From: Albugo candida
Lineage: Eukaryota > Oomycota > Peronosporomycetes > Albuginales
Reading direction: 5' to 3'
Assembly: GCA_040437565.1 (NCBI GenBank)
Contig: JBDOQK010000024.1
Coordinates: 1-64,000, forward strand
DNA length: 64,000 bases
Part shown: positions 54,351-64,000 of the stretch, one piece after another
Numbering within the stretch: the first letter of the stretch is position 1
Layout of the letters: each line of letters opens with the position of its first letter
The notes under the pieces: generated by a model
Database searches by the model: none
What the model was told of the DNA's origin: nothing
What the model saw: only the letters and a program-made list of their open reading frames with translations
Position numbers and translations under genes: made by a program

Positions 54351-55498
54351 ACGGCAAAGTTTTTCCCAAAGCAGGTGCATCAATTAGTATTCCCGCATAG
54401 AATTCGTGCTTGTGACCCGATTTTAAGAGACTGGAAGGACATGACAGCTTATTCTTCATTAGATTTCAACGGACTCCGTGTTCATCGACTTCTTGAAGAA
54501 CAACAGTACCATAATTATTATTGCTTATGTCGTGCTAGCCACGACATTCTTCACCCCATCTTCGTCTACATCCTCTGAATTTCACAAAGCAAATGGTACA
54601 GCCTCGTGGAAAGCTCTGATGCGCCTTTTGGAATAAAACTTGAGTCGAAGTATTGCGATTAGTTTGTGTACAAGTCTAAACAAAAGTATGCCTTCGTGTA
54701 TAGTGACCGACCCAGCTAAAAGTAGTGATAGGCTCCACGGTAGCCGCTATGCTCAAATCAATCCAATGAGCAGAACAATGCTGCGCTGGGTACCTAATCG
54801 TGGATTTGATGTTAGCGCGATCTATGAGTCTCATCTTACGTAAGTATGGAAGAATGCCAGCGCAAATACGATATGTTTTTGAATTTGCAAAGCGCGTTGC
54901 CCTTGACGTCGAACGTGCAGGTTTACATTAAGCGTCTCAGTTAATCTCAGCGCTTGGTAGCTATTTCGCGATAGAAAATAAGATGAAGTGAAATGCAATG
55001 TGTTTGGGCAAAAGTTTGGCTGGTACTCTCACGAAAGCTTTACTTACATCCTTGTAGGATGGACCTGAAGTCTAACGTGCCACATGAACTCGACTCGGAA
55101 AAGGCTTCGATCTTCAGCTAAACACCGCATGTGGCAAAATGATTCTTGTTCTTGACGCGGTATACAGAAATGCATTGGTCATGAAAAGAGTGTAAGGTCA
55201 AGAAGAAGCTTGGTAGACACTTTTTTCACATACAACCGATCGCTTGATTCGATCGTCAAACTGTGATTATGTTATAAATTACTCAATCGAATCACAATTG
55301 TTCATTTCCTAGATCTTGCTGAAGACAGGACGATCAGTTAAATAGTAACGTTTGGCAGCACTTACTTCGCATCTTCTTCTACTCAGTAATTAACTCATGT
55401 GTACACGTCATTCACCAGTCTCACTTTATATAATAAGCGGCATCGTCACTATAGCGCATGTTACTTAAAACCAGCAACTTTGGTGGCCCTGCAAGAAT
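54351..55498. repeat. array unit spacer upstream of gene D
   Basis: Matches 39137-40200 and 61100-62100 in order. No intact gene. Confidence 0.5.
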
Positions 55499-56376
55499 TG
55501 CTAAGGCTTGGCCCAAACATAAATTACACGGAAAACAAGCTTTTGGCAACAAAGAGCATGCTCTAAGCTTCCCCTCACAAGTCTCGGATTTGTATTATCC
55601 CAACTCTTCATGGAGCAGTAGCGTTGCAAAGTCGTCTGAATTCTGGCATTTTACTACTTCTTATTGCAGATTATAACCCCGCATGCTTTGGTAAATTCGA
55701 CCTAATATTCTAGAACAGTAGAGTATAACTGCAATTTCAATAACGACTATGTTTACTCTCATCGGTTTGAATTGACCCACATTCGTTTGTCTTTTACAGC
55801 AGCGATGTACTATGATATTAGATGCGCCATCGCGCATACGTGAAGGAACTTATTTGTAAAACGAAAGGCAAGTTTTACTTCATGAATNNNNNNNNNNNNN
55901 NNNNNNNNNNNNNNNNNNNNNNNNNNNNNNNNNNNNNNNNNNNNNNNNNNNNNNNNNNNNNNNNNNNNNNNNNNNNNNNNNNNNNNNTGCTAAGGCTTGG
56001 CCCAAACATAAATTACACGGAAAACAAGCTTTTGGCAACAAAGAGCATGCTCTAAGCTTCCCCTCACAAGTCTCGGATTTGTATTATCCCAACTCTTCAT
56101 GGAGCAGTAGCGTTGCAAAGTCGTCTGAATTCTGGCATTTTACTACTTCTTATTGCAGATTATAACCCCGCATGCTTTGGTAAATTCGACCTAATATTCT
56201 AGAACAGTAGAGTATAACTGCAATTTCAATAACGACTATGTTTACTCTCATCGGTTTGAATTGACCCACATTCGTTTGTCTTTTACAGCAGCGATGTACT
56301 ATGATATTAGATGCGCCATCGCGCATACGTGAAGGAACTTATTTGTAAAACGAAAGGCAAGTTTTACTTCATGAAT
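55499..56376. repeat. duplicated gap flanks upstream of gene D (assembly artefact)
   Basis: The 389 nt at 55499-55887 equal 55988-56376 around a 100-N gap. Confidence 0.9.
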
Positions 56377-56681
56377 TAAAGCATTTCTGCAGGTACGGTA
56401 GTGCACATTGTTATTCGAACTTCTATAATCGCGCATAAACCTACGCCTTCTTTGAACTTTCTGTGGCAACGCATCCTATATTGCACCTTTCGTCTCGCTT
56501 TGATCTGGTCGTGCGCTTCCATTTTTACAAAGTACGAATTCTATATCATCAAAGTTGACTACTTGAGACAACAATCACTCTTTTTCTGCTGGCTGCAGTT
56601 GACCTCAATGGCTCGATCGAGCGGTGGAGATTCGTTCCTTTTTCACTTCGACTCGGACGACAAAGGATAAGAGCTTCTCCT

Positions 56682-57764
56682 ATGAAAACGTACGCTATTC
56701 CTGGGCTCGGATCGCTTCTCATGCATCATCAACTTGTGGCCACTTTAGGAGGCTTGCTCGTACGGATCGATCCGGAATTGAGTTTCTCTAATGACATGGA
56801 GTTTATGCATTCGGTTCATGACAACGTTATGTACACTTTAAGCGTTGAAATTCCTTGTAGCGTACTAGACTTGACGCATGATTTCGTACAGGATGGCTTG
56901 AAAGATGCATGGAAGTCTTTTGCGTCATTAGTGGACCGCTTTTGGCCTGAACCATCTGAACCAAGAAATCAGACTTATTCAAGCATGCAAAAAGATTTGT
57001 CAGTACCTCTCTTACAAGCTCAGAAAGCGCCAACACCAATACAGAAAACGATTGACGGTAATGAATACACGATCCACTGGCGCTTGGAAGGAACGGATCT
57101 GAAAGAATGGATCAAAAGTAAACTGCTTTACGTTATTAAGGAGGCTCTGTACATAAGTGTTCAAACTTATCTAACACAAAATCAAGGATTGTATCATCTC
57201 ACGTGGACGAAGAGTGAAGGTTATCAGATCAATTACGGACAAGTGATAGTCTCACAAGATACAGGAGTACGTTTCCTCGGAAGTTACCTTACGGCAAAAG
57301 TGCTTATATTTGGAAAAGAGCATGAAGACCAAGATATACGAATTGATTTTGATGTCCAAGCTATCAAAATCCCCGGATCAATCTATAAAGTTATGGAAAA
57401 CAAGCTCCGAGCCATGAAATTTACGCCAAGCAAAAACGAAGGCAAATGCGGCCGATCCCAAGGAGATTGCCACGCTATCTTTTCTGATACAAACATGTCG
57501 CCACACCAGAAACATGAGCTCGATATAAAAATAAACTTCTCGATGAAAACGTTCATCGACCTCAAAGCCTTATATTACATCAAACGGAAAAGAGACACGT
57601 GCACCATTTTCATTGAGAAATCAGAAGACGAAACATGGGTACTGGGTAGTACAATTCTAAGAGCTCATTCTATTATCATGGATAATACGGGCAGCGACAT
57701 CATTTATCACTTCCTTCCACCCCGTCAAATCGAGAGAGAAATGTCGCAACAGGTCAATGCTTAA
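56682..57764 (+). CDS. secreted array protein D
   Basis: Single exon of 360 residues. The signal peptide MKTYAIPGLGSLLMHHQLVA is followed by LVRIDPELSFSN and YTLSVEIPC. Blocks match C throughout: HWRLEGTDLKEWIKSKLLY, TYLTQNQGLYHLTWTKSE, IRIDFDVQAIKIPGSIY, TWVLGSTILRAHSIIM. Between the last two blocks D has about 40 extra residues with two cysteines (KCGRSQGDCHA). The A and E start codon is changed here, so translation begins at the next ATG, 56682. The pepsin-type second active-site motif reads Asp-Val-Gln, so it is not catalytic by that site. Confidence 0.88.
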   Translation: MKTYAIPGLGSLLMHHQLVATLGGLLVRIDPELSFSNDMEFMHSVHDNVMYTLSVEIPCSVLDLTHDFVQDGLKDAWKSFASLVDRFWPEPSEPRNQTYSSMQKDLSVPLLQAQKAPTPIQKTIDGNEYTIHWRLEGTDLKEWIKSKLLYVIKEALYISVQTYLTQNQGLYHLTWTKSEGYQINYGQVIVSQDTGVRFLGSYLTAKVLIFGKEHEDQDIRIDFDVQAIKIPGSIYKVMENKLRAMKFTPSKNEGKCGRSQGDCHAIFSDTNMSPHQKHELDIKINFSMKTFIDLKALYYIKRKRDTCTIFIEKSEDETWVLGSTILRAHSIIMDNTGSDIIYHFLPPRQIEREMSQQVNA

Positions 57765-58279
57765 GATAAATACATACTTCTTGTGACGAACGGTAGAACA
57801 ACAGTTTTGTTGAAAGAAGCAAGTGCCATGCCTTTGCAATTCTAATCTTGATGTTGTTGTGCTCTCGATAGACAAAGCCACCTCGTGACATACGCCCACC
57901 ATTTGAGCTTCTGAGCATATCAAAATACTTGTATCGAGAAAAGTGGTGCCTGCGCCAATTTAAATAGTGTACGGTCAGCATTGGAATATTCGTGTTTTCA
58001 GGATGATAAACATTAGTACATTTACGACATCAAATGTTTTGTTTGAGATTTGCTCCCCAATCAGTCAACTGTCGTCGGACCAAATACATGATACCCAGAT
58101 TCGAGGTAAGCTCGGCTAGAAACTGACGATGAGCACATCAATAAAACTCAAGAATCTTGTTAAGGAACCGACACCTACGATCAACTCCCGGTAGCCCGAT
58201 CTGTAAATAGTAGAAGAAATCGCAATCTATTTCAACCAGAATTACCAGCGATGATAGCAATGGTACAAATTTTCTTTCA
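57765..58279. repeat. 3' flank shared by genes C and D
   Basis: Similar to 50257-50720 over most of its length (GATAAATACATACT, CATACGCCCACCATTTGAGCTT, GATACCCAGATTCGAGGTAAGCT). No intact frame is shared. Confidence 0.6.
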
Positions 58280-58450
58280 TACGATCGCGTACGAGGCGTT
58301 GTAATTTAAACATGAGCCGTTGGCGGTGCTGTATTCCGACTTGTTTCCATCCGATAAACGCATATCAGCGAAAATTGCTTTTTCCATTTCAGTTTTTGTG
58401 GCTCCAGGAACATAATATATCACTTCATCGGTTGCCTGTTCAGGGAATTA
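58280..58450 (-). pseudogene. dehydrogenase (ALDH6) relic, copy 3, N-terminal piece
   Basis: Minus-strand DNA matches 37665-37800 (TEMEKAIFAD, QRLMFKLQRLV in shifting frames), which is the region before VMFKYQ in ALDH6A1. Only this piece is kept. Confidence 0.5.
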
Positions 58451-60410
58451 GTGTGTATCCATCTGTTGTAACGACAGCTTCTCAGGTACTGAATTTTTCA
58501 GATCAATTGAGCGTTGACTTTCCGACCGATAAAAAGCTCCATACATAAATGGAAAGCGTTTCTATTGAATAAGTTGAGAGCATGTTGTTCTCAAATTACC
58601 TGAAATACATATTGTATTAATGTTGAGAAGTGATGCGTCCCAATTCGCGCAGAAGAAAATGAAAAGATCGCATGTAAAGTTGCACTTGGCATTCTTTGGC
58701 GCACGGCTGGAATGCAGGTCAAATATCGATAGTACCGGTATACCTAACGATGTGCAGAAGCTGAAAATGAGAATGGAGTGGCTTTACTGCGACACCTTCC
58801 TTAATGCAACAATTATGGGTCAAGTTTCGTTTCGAGAAGATCCCACCTCCCATCACCTCTCTGCCTTCGCTGATGCCAATGTAATTGCGCTGATACGTAA
58901 CGTTGTTGCCTCTTTCCATTACATCAAAGATCAATGCGACGTGTCCGCTTCCCGCGGATATATGTTGCTGCGTTAAATCGGATTGTGGGTCGTTCGGACC
59001 ATTTGCACTGGAGATATACCGATGTCAATCTGGGACCATCGAAATGGAGTAAACATTTTGCACAGTGTGGATCACGGACCCTAGCAATCTCCATTGACAC
59101 CGTATCCAGTTAGAACATTACTTTGGCAATTGTGCAATCAAACGGTCACAGAGTCGCCGTACTCTTACTAGAGATATGCTGTTACAATTTTTTTCCACAT
59201 GTAACAGCAGAGCACAGGACAGATTTTTAGCTGTGTTGCGTAGAGATCCATCAACAACCTGCAGGCAAAGTTGCTGATGATTGCCGTTCTGAATGAGAAA
59301 TATAAGTCAAGTGAGAACTGGATATCGCGTTATATCAAATCGCTTGAAAGAATTGGAGTGGCCGAGAAGCCTGAGAGGACAATGTGTACGTCATCTATTG
59401 AGACCCACCCTACTCAGTCTACTCAATTCTGATGCGAGGACTTCCGAGCGATCACTACGCTAATGCAAGAGGATTCAACTCTTTTCTCGTATACTGGAGG
59501 CTTGACTTGTACTGTTGGTTTTCTATATATGGTATATCCGCGTCCATGTGTCTCATGTAAGAATTTTGCACGATTGATGCATTACCAAAAAAACCTCAAT
59601 TCCGCGGAACAATGCTCGACCCGTTCATCCCTTGGACAATCGCAACGTCTACTTTTTTTGTCAGAAGTTTCCGTGACAGCTTCATCGAGTCCTTATGAAG
59701 GGCAATTGTCGATATTACCTGACGTGATTGAGTGTAATGAATCACAGCTTTAAGGAATGGGTCAACCTATCTCATTACTACCGTCTATAAAGGTAGTCTA
59801 CGCATTCCATGGAGCTCGACCGTTAGTCACCGTATCGAATCGCTGTGGGCTTTCCAGGATACGATCCGATACATCTTAATACATAGACATGTTGTTGGTT
59901 ACAATGCTTGAGTTATAGATTGAAGATAGCTCCTCGTAATAGGCAGAGAAAAAGAGGTACAATTGCCATCATGATGCGAGGATCCTCAGAAGCTCTTTGC
60001 GTGAAATTGATACATGCGACGTGGGAGACAGCCGATGCATAAGGGGGATGAGCAGAATGCAACGAGTACTGCATGGCGCTGGGAAGCGAGTCAGTAAACC
60101 AAGGCCGAGAATTGCCTGCGTCGACTTCCACAGCTAGGACTGCGCCCAATCAGAACATACTGGACAGTTCGTTAAATCACGATTAAAGTAGAGCAGTTTT
60201 GCTAATGTAACATAAGCTCTTCCTATTTGTCAATAAGCCTACCCACTCGTTCAGTCTCATCAAATCAACGCATTCAGACCTTCCAACGCTCGGGGTAATT
60301 AGAAGGTAAGCTTCACTTAAGGCATACATTTTGTTTTTAGAGATCTATCAGCAAATTTATGAGTCGATTCGATCAAATTCAGTAGCTATAAGACGAAAAT
60401 ACGGGCACAA
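58451..60410. repeat. array unit spacer including segment X copy 3
   Basis: 58670-58800 is copy 3 of segment X. It lies in a plus-strand frame of 118 codons (58620-58976) that is not open in the other copies. The part 59100-59870 matches 52620-53450. Confidence 0.5.
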
Positions 60411-61112
60411 ATATGTCGATTCTAATTCTCTTGCGTTTACGACGTGAAGAGGACCTAGGGCTTGCGGATCGTTTTTGATCAAATTTATAAATGAATTGCA
60501 GTTCGGACATGCGGAGCAAGGTGATAGCCCTCAGGTTTAGCGGATATGATGTTTGAGTCGGATAAACAGCCTCAAAACTTACCTTCTGAAGGAGCATTGA
60601 CATCCGCCGAGACAGCGAAGATGTGCTTCGTAGCCGGGATGTGGGCACTATTATTAGTCGTGTTGTATCAGGCGGATAGAAAGCTGCTTGATAGAATCAA
60701 TCATCCATTGCATGATGATACAGCCGTGGTCTTCAAGAAGCCAGTGATGATTCCATCAAACTATATCGAGCCGATGTCGAAAATTGTGCGAGAACGAAAT
60801 ATTGAAACGTTGAATTTTCTTGACTTATTGATAGTCGTGTCAGTTGGAGGAAACACTGTCTATGATACTTCAAACGCGCGACCCAGCTCGATATATACAA
60901 AGATTCTTACAAAAAAGCATTAAGCTACGCGATTGTTGTCGCAAGCGTTTGCTCATAATATGGTCAGGAAAAATGAGTCAGTCTAGTATTTGTCCGATCA
61001 TATCAAGTATATTAATCTCACAAAGCAGAGTCAGAAAGAAGATGCTCCAGCAAAGTAATCCGTTAGATTATTCGACTGTCTGAAGAAAGAGACCGACGCC
61101 AGAAAAAAGTCT
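60411..61112 (+). pseudogene. second array family (LRREED family), decayed copy 3
   Basis: It begins LRLRREEDLGLADRF, breaks, and then has the longest kept piece of the family (60546-60923). That piece carries MMFESDKQPQNLPSEG, a membrane helix MWALLLVVLYQ, and KPVMIPSNYIEPMSKIVRE. The end part (RKKML, LKKE-like) is in other frames. Confidence 0.55.
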
Positions 61113-62483
61113 CACGACCGCAAAGTTTCTTCCAAAGCAAGTGCATCAATTACTATGCCCGCATAGATTTCGTGCTTGTTGTGTAGGAGTCCAAATAAAT
61201 GTCCGAGGTTGTGTATATTGACCGACCCAGTTCTTAGTAGTGATAGTCTTCACCGTAGCCGCTGTGTTCAGATCAATTCGACGAGCAGAACAATGCTGCG
61301 TCTGAGACCTGATCATGAACTTTGTTATTACCGCGATCTATGAGCCTTTTTGATCAAGTATGGAAGAATGCCAGCGTAAGAATGAAATCTTGTCAAGTTG
61401 CAAGGCGCATTGCCTCTGACGTCGAACGTATAGGTTTGCATCGAACGCCTCGCTTGATCTCACCGCTTGGTAATTGTCGCCATAAAAGAAGATGAAGTGG
61501 AAATGCAATACGTGAGGGAAGAAGTTCAGCTGGTGCTCTTACGGAAGCTTTCCTTGCATACTTGTAGATGGACCTGAAGTCTAACGTGTCACATCCATTC
61601 GACTCGTATAAGGCTTCGATCTTAAATCAACACAGTAAGTGGTGAAAGTGGTTATTGTTTCTGACGAAATGCACTGGTCATAAAAACAAGTGTAACGATA
61701 GGAACTGGTAGACACTTACCTTCCTGTTTCAAATACATTCGGCCGGTCGATTCGATTGTCGAATATACGGTACCAGAACAATTTGCAATTTGTTTATTTC
61801 CTGGCTTCTTGTTGAAGGCAGGACGATCAGTACTGGAAACTACGTTTGGCAGCACTTTTCAGTCTCATGTGTAAACGCCATTCACCAGTCTCATTCAATA
61901 TAAACAAAGCGGCATTATCACTGTGCACTCACTGGACAGCTGTAGTGATTTGCGTACACGATAAATAGAGCTTGTAGAAGTCAGGTAGCTCAGCATATCC
62001 CCATACGCGCAAGATGAAGTTGGAAATGTCCAGCACCTTCCGACGATTAAGGACGGTATGTACACTAGCTTGGTAGCTAGGAAGAAATTTGCCACGAGAC
62101 AAAGCATAGCGATGGGCACCATGCACCACGTTGTTATCTTAGGCTTAAATACGCCTCGGTATTCAAGAAGGCTGGAGAAAGCATGCATTCTAGAATACTG
62201 AGCGTTGTAGCTTGGTATGTTTCGACGGAAAGCATCCCCCGCACATCCTTCTGCCGTATTTAACTACCAATGGTGCAGTTTGGAACTTGAAGAGAAAGCA
62301 GAAAGCACGCAATTTAGATTACTAAACGTTGCAACATGCTGAACTTATAGATACAGTATGATATATCAGGTTGAAGGACACGCTATTCTGAATCCTGGAA
62401 ATGGAATCATTTTTGAATAGTCGACTAAGCGCACTGCAGTACATTGACAAAAAAGTGGAAAGAACAGGTTGGGGTAAGAGCAG
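61113..62483. repeat. array unit spacer upstream of gene E
   Basis: Matches the spacer before gene A (39137-40511), including the DNA just before the start codon. No intact gene. Confidence 0.55.
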
Positions 62484-63545
62484 ATGAAAGCCTTTTCTCT
62501 CAAAACGTACGCTGCTCTTGCACTCGGGGCATTACAAGCTCGCCATTACTTTGTCGCCGCTACATTAGATTTGAGCGTTATAATATGGCCTGAATTAAGC
62601 TTCGAGAATGGCCGTCTTTCCATTGACCAAAAGGAAAAGTATACTGTATCGATTCACTCAGATCACATCATAGGCCGTAGTGCGCTGACAAGTTTCATGA
62701 ATCTGGTGCGTGGTTCGACAAGCCAAAGTAAAGGTATTATGCGATACGATGCGAATGATCAGCTCAGCCAACCTCTACTAGAAGAGCCAGGTACTGCTGA
62801 GTACCATTTGGCTCACGATGTAGAAGACCAGTCGAGTATTTGGAAGTATGCCACACCTAAAACGGAGGATCTCATTAAAGTTTCACATACCACCAGCTGG
62901 ACTTTGCCTGGATTCGGATTAGAAGAATGGTTCGAAGTTAAACTGCTATATGCTTACGACGGTGTTTTTTTTATGCAACATAAAGCCTATGTGGATAGGC
63001 ATGAGGGGTTATATACTTATACATGGACAACGGACAAAAAGTATACGCTCAAACTCGGAGGATCAGAGAAATTACTTGCCTCAAATCCCCTGGAAGACCG
63101 ACTTTCACAGGCGACTTTGGTATATGACGGGGATATGTGCTATTCGAATAATGTGCGACTAGATCTTGACATAAATACTATCAGTATACCAACAATTCTT
63201 TACAAACGAATCGAAAAAAGTCTAACTGAGCTCGGATGTCGGAAAGCAGGAGTAAATGAGCATTTTCTGTCGAAAGGACTGAGTTCCGATAAACTCAACC
63301 CATCAAAAGGGTCGAGAATGACGATCAGCGTGAGGTATTTTGGTCTTCCAACTATCCCCATCGATCTCTCTGCATATACCGTGACTGATAAAAAAAGCTG
63401 GACTGCTATGTTCCTGGAATCAAAGGACAGTGCATTAGTATTTGGAGCTCCAATATTACAGCAATACTCTATTACCATTCACAAAACCAAGAGTGAAAAA
63501 TTACATTATTTCCATCTTGCAAGGGACCCGGTTTCTTTGGAATGA
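62484..63545 (+). CDS. secreted array protein E
   Basis: Single exon of 353 residues, free of gaps, and the best reference for the A/B/E subfamily. The signal peptide MKAFSLKTYAALALGALQA ends near YFVAA. Blocks are LSVIIWPELSFE, YTVSI, SSIW, LPGFGLEEWFEVKLLY, AYVDRHEGLYTYTW, then VRLDLDINTISIPTILYKRI, IDLSAYTVTDKKSW, and LVFGAPILQQYSITIHKT. These resemble the C-lobe of a pepsin-type protease in order and spacing. The site of the second Asp-Thr-Gly reads Asp-Ile-Asn. Two cysteines (MCYSN and LGCRK) flank the IPTILY block. Confidence 0.88.
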   Translation: MKAFSLKTYAALALGALQARHYFVAATLDLSVIIWPELSFENGRLSIDQKEKYTVSIHSDHIIGRSALTSFMNLVRGSTSQSKGIMRYDANDQLSQPLLEEPGTAEYHLAHDVEDQSSIWKYATPKTEDLIKVSHTTSWTLPGFGLEEWFEVKLLYAYDGVFFMQHKAYVDRHEGLYTYTWTTDKKYTLKLGGSEKLLASNPLEDRLSQATLVYDGDMCYSNNVRLDLDINTISIPTILYKRIEKSLTELGCRKAGVNEHFLSKGLSSDKLNPSKGSRMTISVRYFGLPTIPIDLSAYTVTDKKSWTAMFLESKDSALVFGAPILQQYSITIHKTKSEKLHYFHLARDPVSLE

Positions 63546-63599
63546 AATCGGGGTAATCAGTACCTATTGAACTTTATATAAAGCCCATAGCGATTGTTA

Positions 63600-64000
63600 C
63601 ACAAATACAAGATACAAGATTTATCGTCAAATTGATGTATTGAACTGCGATATAGATTACTGAAATAGTAATTGTGGGATGAGCCGTGAATTTGACTTTG
63701 CGGAGCGCGAGAGCTAATGCCTCCTTTGTTGGAAGTTGAATGATGAAGATGAAGCCACAAAGGTTTTGCAGGAGGCAGAGGAGGAATCAATCCCGATAGC
63801 ACCAACTTTTGTGATTTCGGGCCGACGAAAAGACTTGATATCGCTTAGTCGTTTGATCTGTGTAAACGCTTGGTTAAGACTATTGAGAAAAAATCAGAAT
63901 GATGAAACCCGTACGGAACATACGTCGACATGGAATGCTTTGTTGTCTTACACTTCGAAAATGAGGTTGGTGAAACGTAGGTTTCGTGCTGTCTTACCTT
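63600..64000 (-). pseudogene. minus-strand secreted-like family, copy 3 (3' of gene E), cut by window edge
   Basis: Minus-strand DNA is close to 45180-45500: HSMSTYVPYGFHH matches NSMSTCGPNTGF of the copy at 45396-45851. The frame differs and the 5' end lies beyond the window, so I cannot tell whether it is intact. Confidence 0.35.

Noticed and set aside
40512-63545. RXLR, CHXC or Crinkler effector motifs in the array proteins
   Set aside because: None of these motifs is present after the signal peptides, so the known effector labels were not applied.
1-64000. CRISPR arrays, bacterial operons, riboswitches and rRNA
   Set aside because: No regularly spaced short repeats with unique spacers, no prokaryotic gene layout and no rRNA sequence. 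Introns and the nuclear-type gene set show a eukaryote.

Overview
The window is nuclear DNA of a eukaryote with compact genes. Most introns are 45-65 nt with GT-AG ends, coding regions lie 10-150 bp apart, and both tRNAs carry A- and B-box sequences. A FYVE zinc finger fused to a GAF domain, two animal-type cryptochrome/(6-4) photolyase genes and large arrays of secreted, lineage-specific proteins point to an oomycete. An obligate plant parasite of the Albugo (white rust) type fits best. That species-level guess is inference and was not tested by any search.

Left half (1-36 kb): single-copy housekeeping genes. In order these are: a truncated tRNA-Met; a coiled-coil protein; transketolase (-); the KEOPS subunit Cgi121/TPRKB (+); RPAP3 (-) divergent from a NUDCD1-like gene (+); the mitochondrial insertase OXA1 (+); an ATG17-like autophagy scaffold (-); a small ORF; a mitochondrial cyclophilin (-); a cut-off secreted protein; a SANT-like nuclear protein (+); tRNA-Pro (-); a FYVE-GAF protein (+); an S41-like peptidase (-); the mRNA-export factor GLE1 (-); cryptochrome/photolyase 1 (+); an unrecognised multi-exon gene (-); an OGFOD3-like 2-oxoglutarate oxygenase (+); and cryptochrome/photolyase 2 (-). 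Neighbouring genes are mostly convergent or divergent with very short spacers. For OXA1, NUDCD1, GLE1, cyclophilin, the S41 gene, OGFOD3 and Cgi121, exon models worked out by hand close in frame across every junction.

Right half (36-64 kb): a gene-sparse, repetitive effector-type island. Five members of one family of secreted proteins of about 320-370 aa (four nearly whole, one cut by a gap) share one strand, and a decayed sixth copy lies on the other. Each sits in a duplicated unit that can also hold decayed pieces of methylmalonate-semialdehyde dehydrogenase, a second lost membrane-protein family, and a minus-strand secreted-like ORF downstream. The C-terminal half of these proteins looks like the C-terminal lobe of a pepsin-type aspartic protease whose catalytic Asp-Thr-Gly has been replaced. 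This is the most interesting possible new system here.

Assembly caution: there are fifteen gaps of 100 N. Eleven are flanked by the same sequence on both sides, from about 30 to about 500 nt. This is the mark of overlapping contigs that were not merged. It creates false internal repeats in transketolase, RPAP3/NUDCD1, OXA1, cyclophilin, cryptochrome 1 (twice), the dehydrogenase relic and the first array gene. Lengths below are given after removing these duplications where I could.
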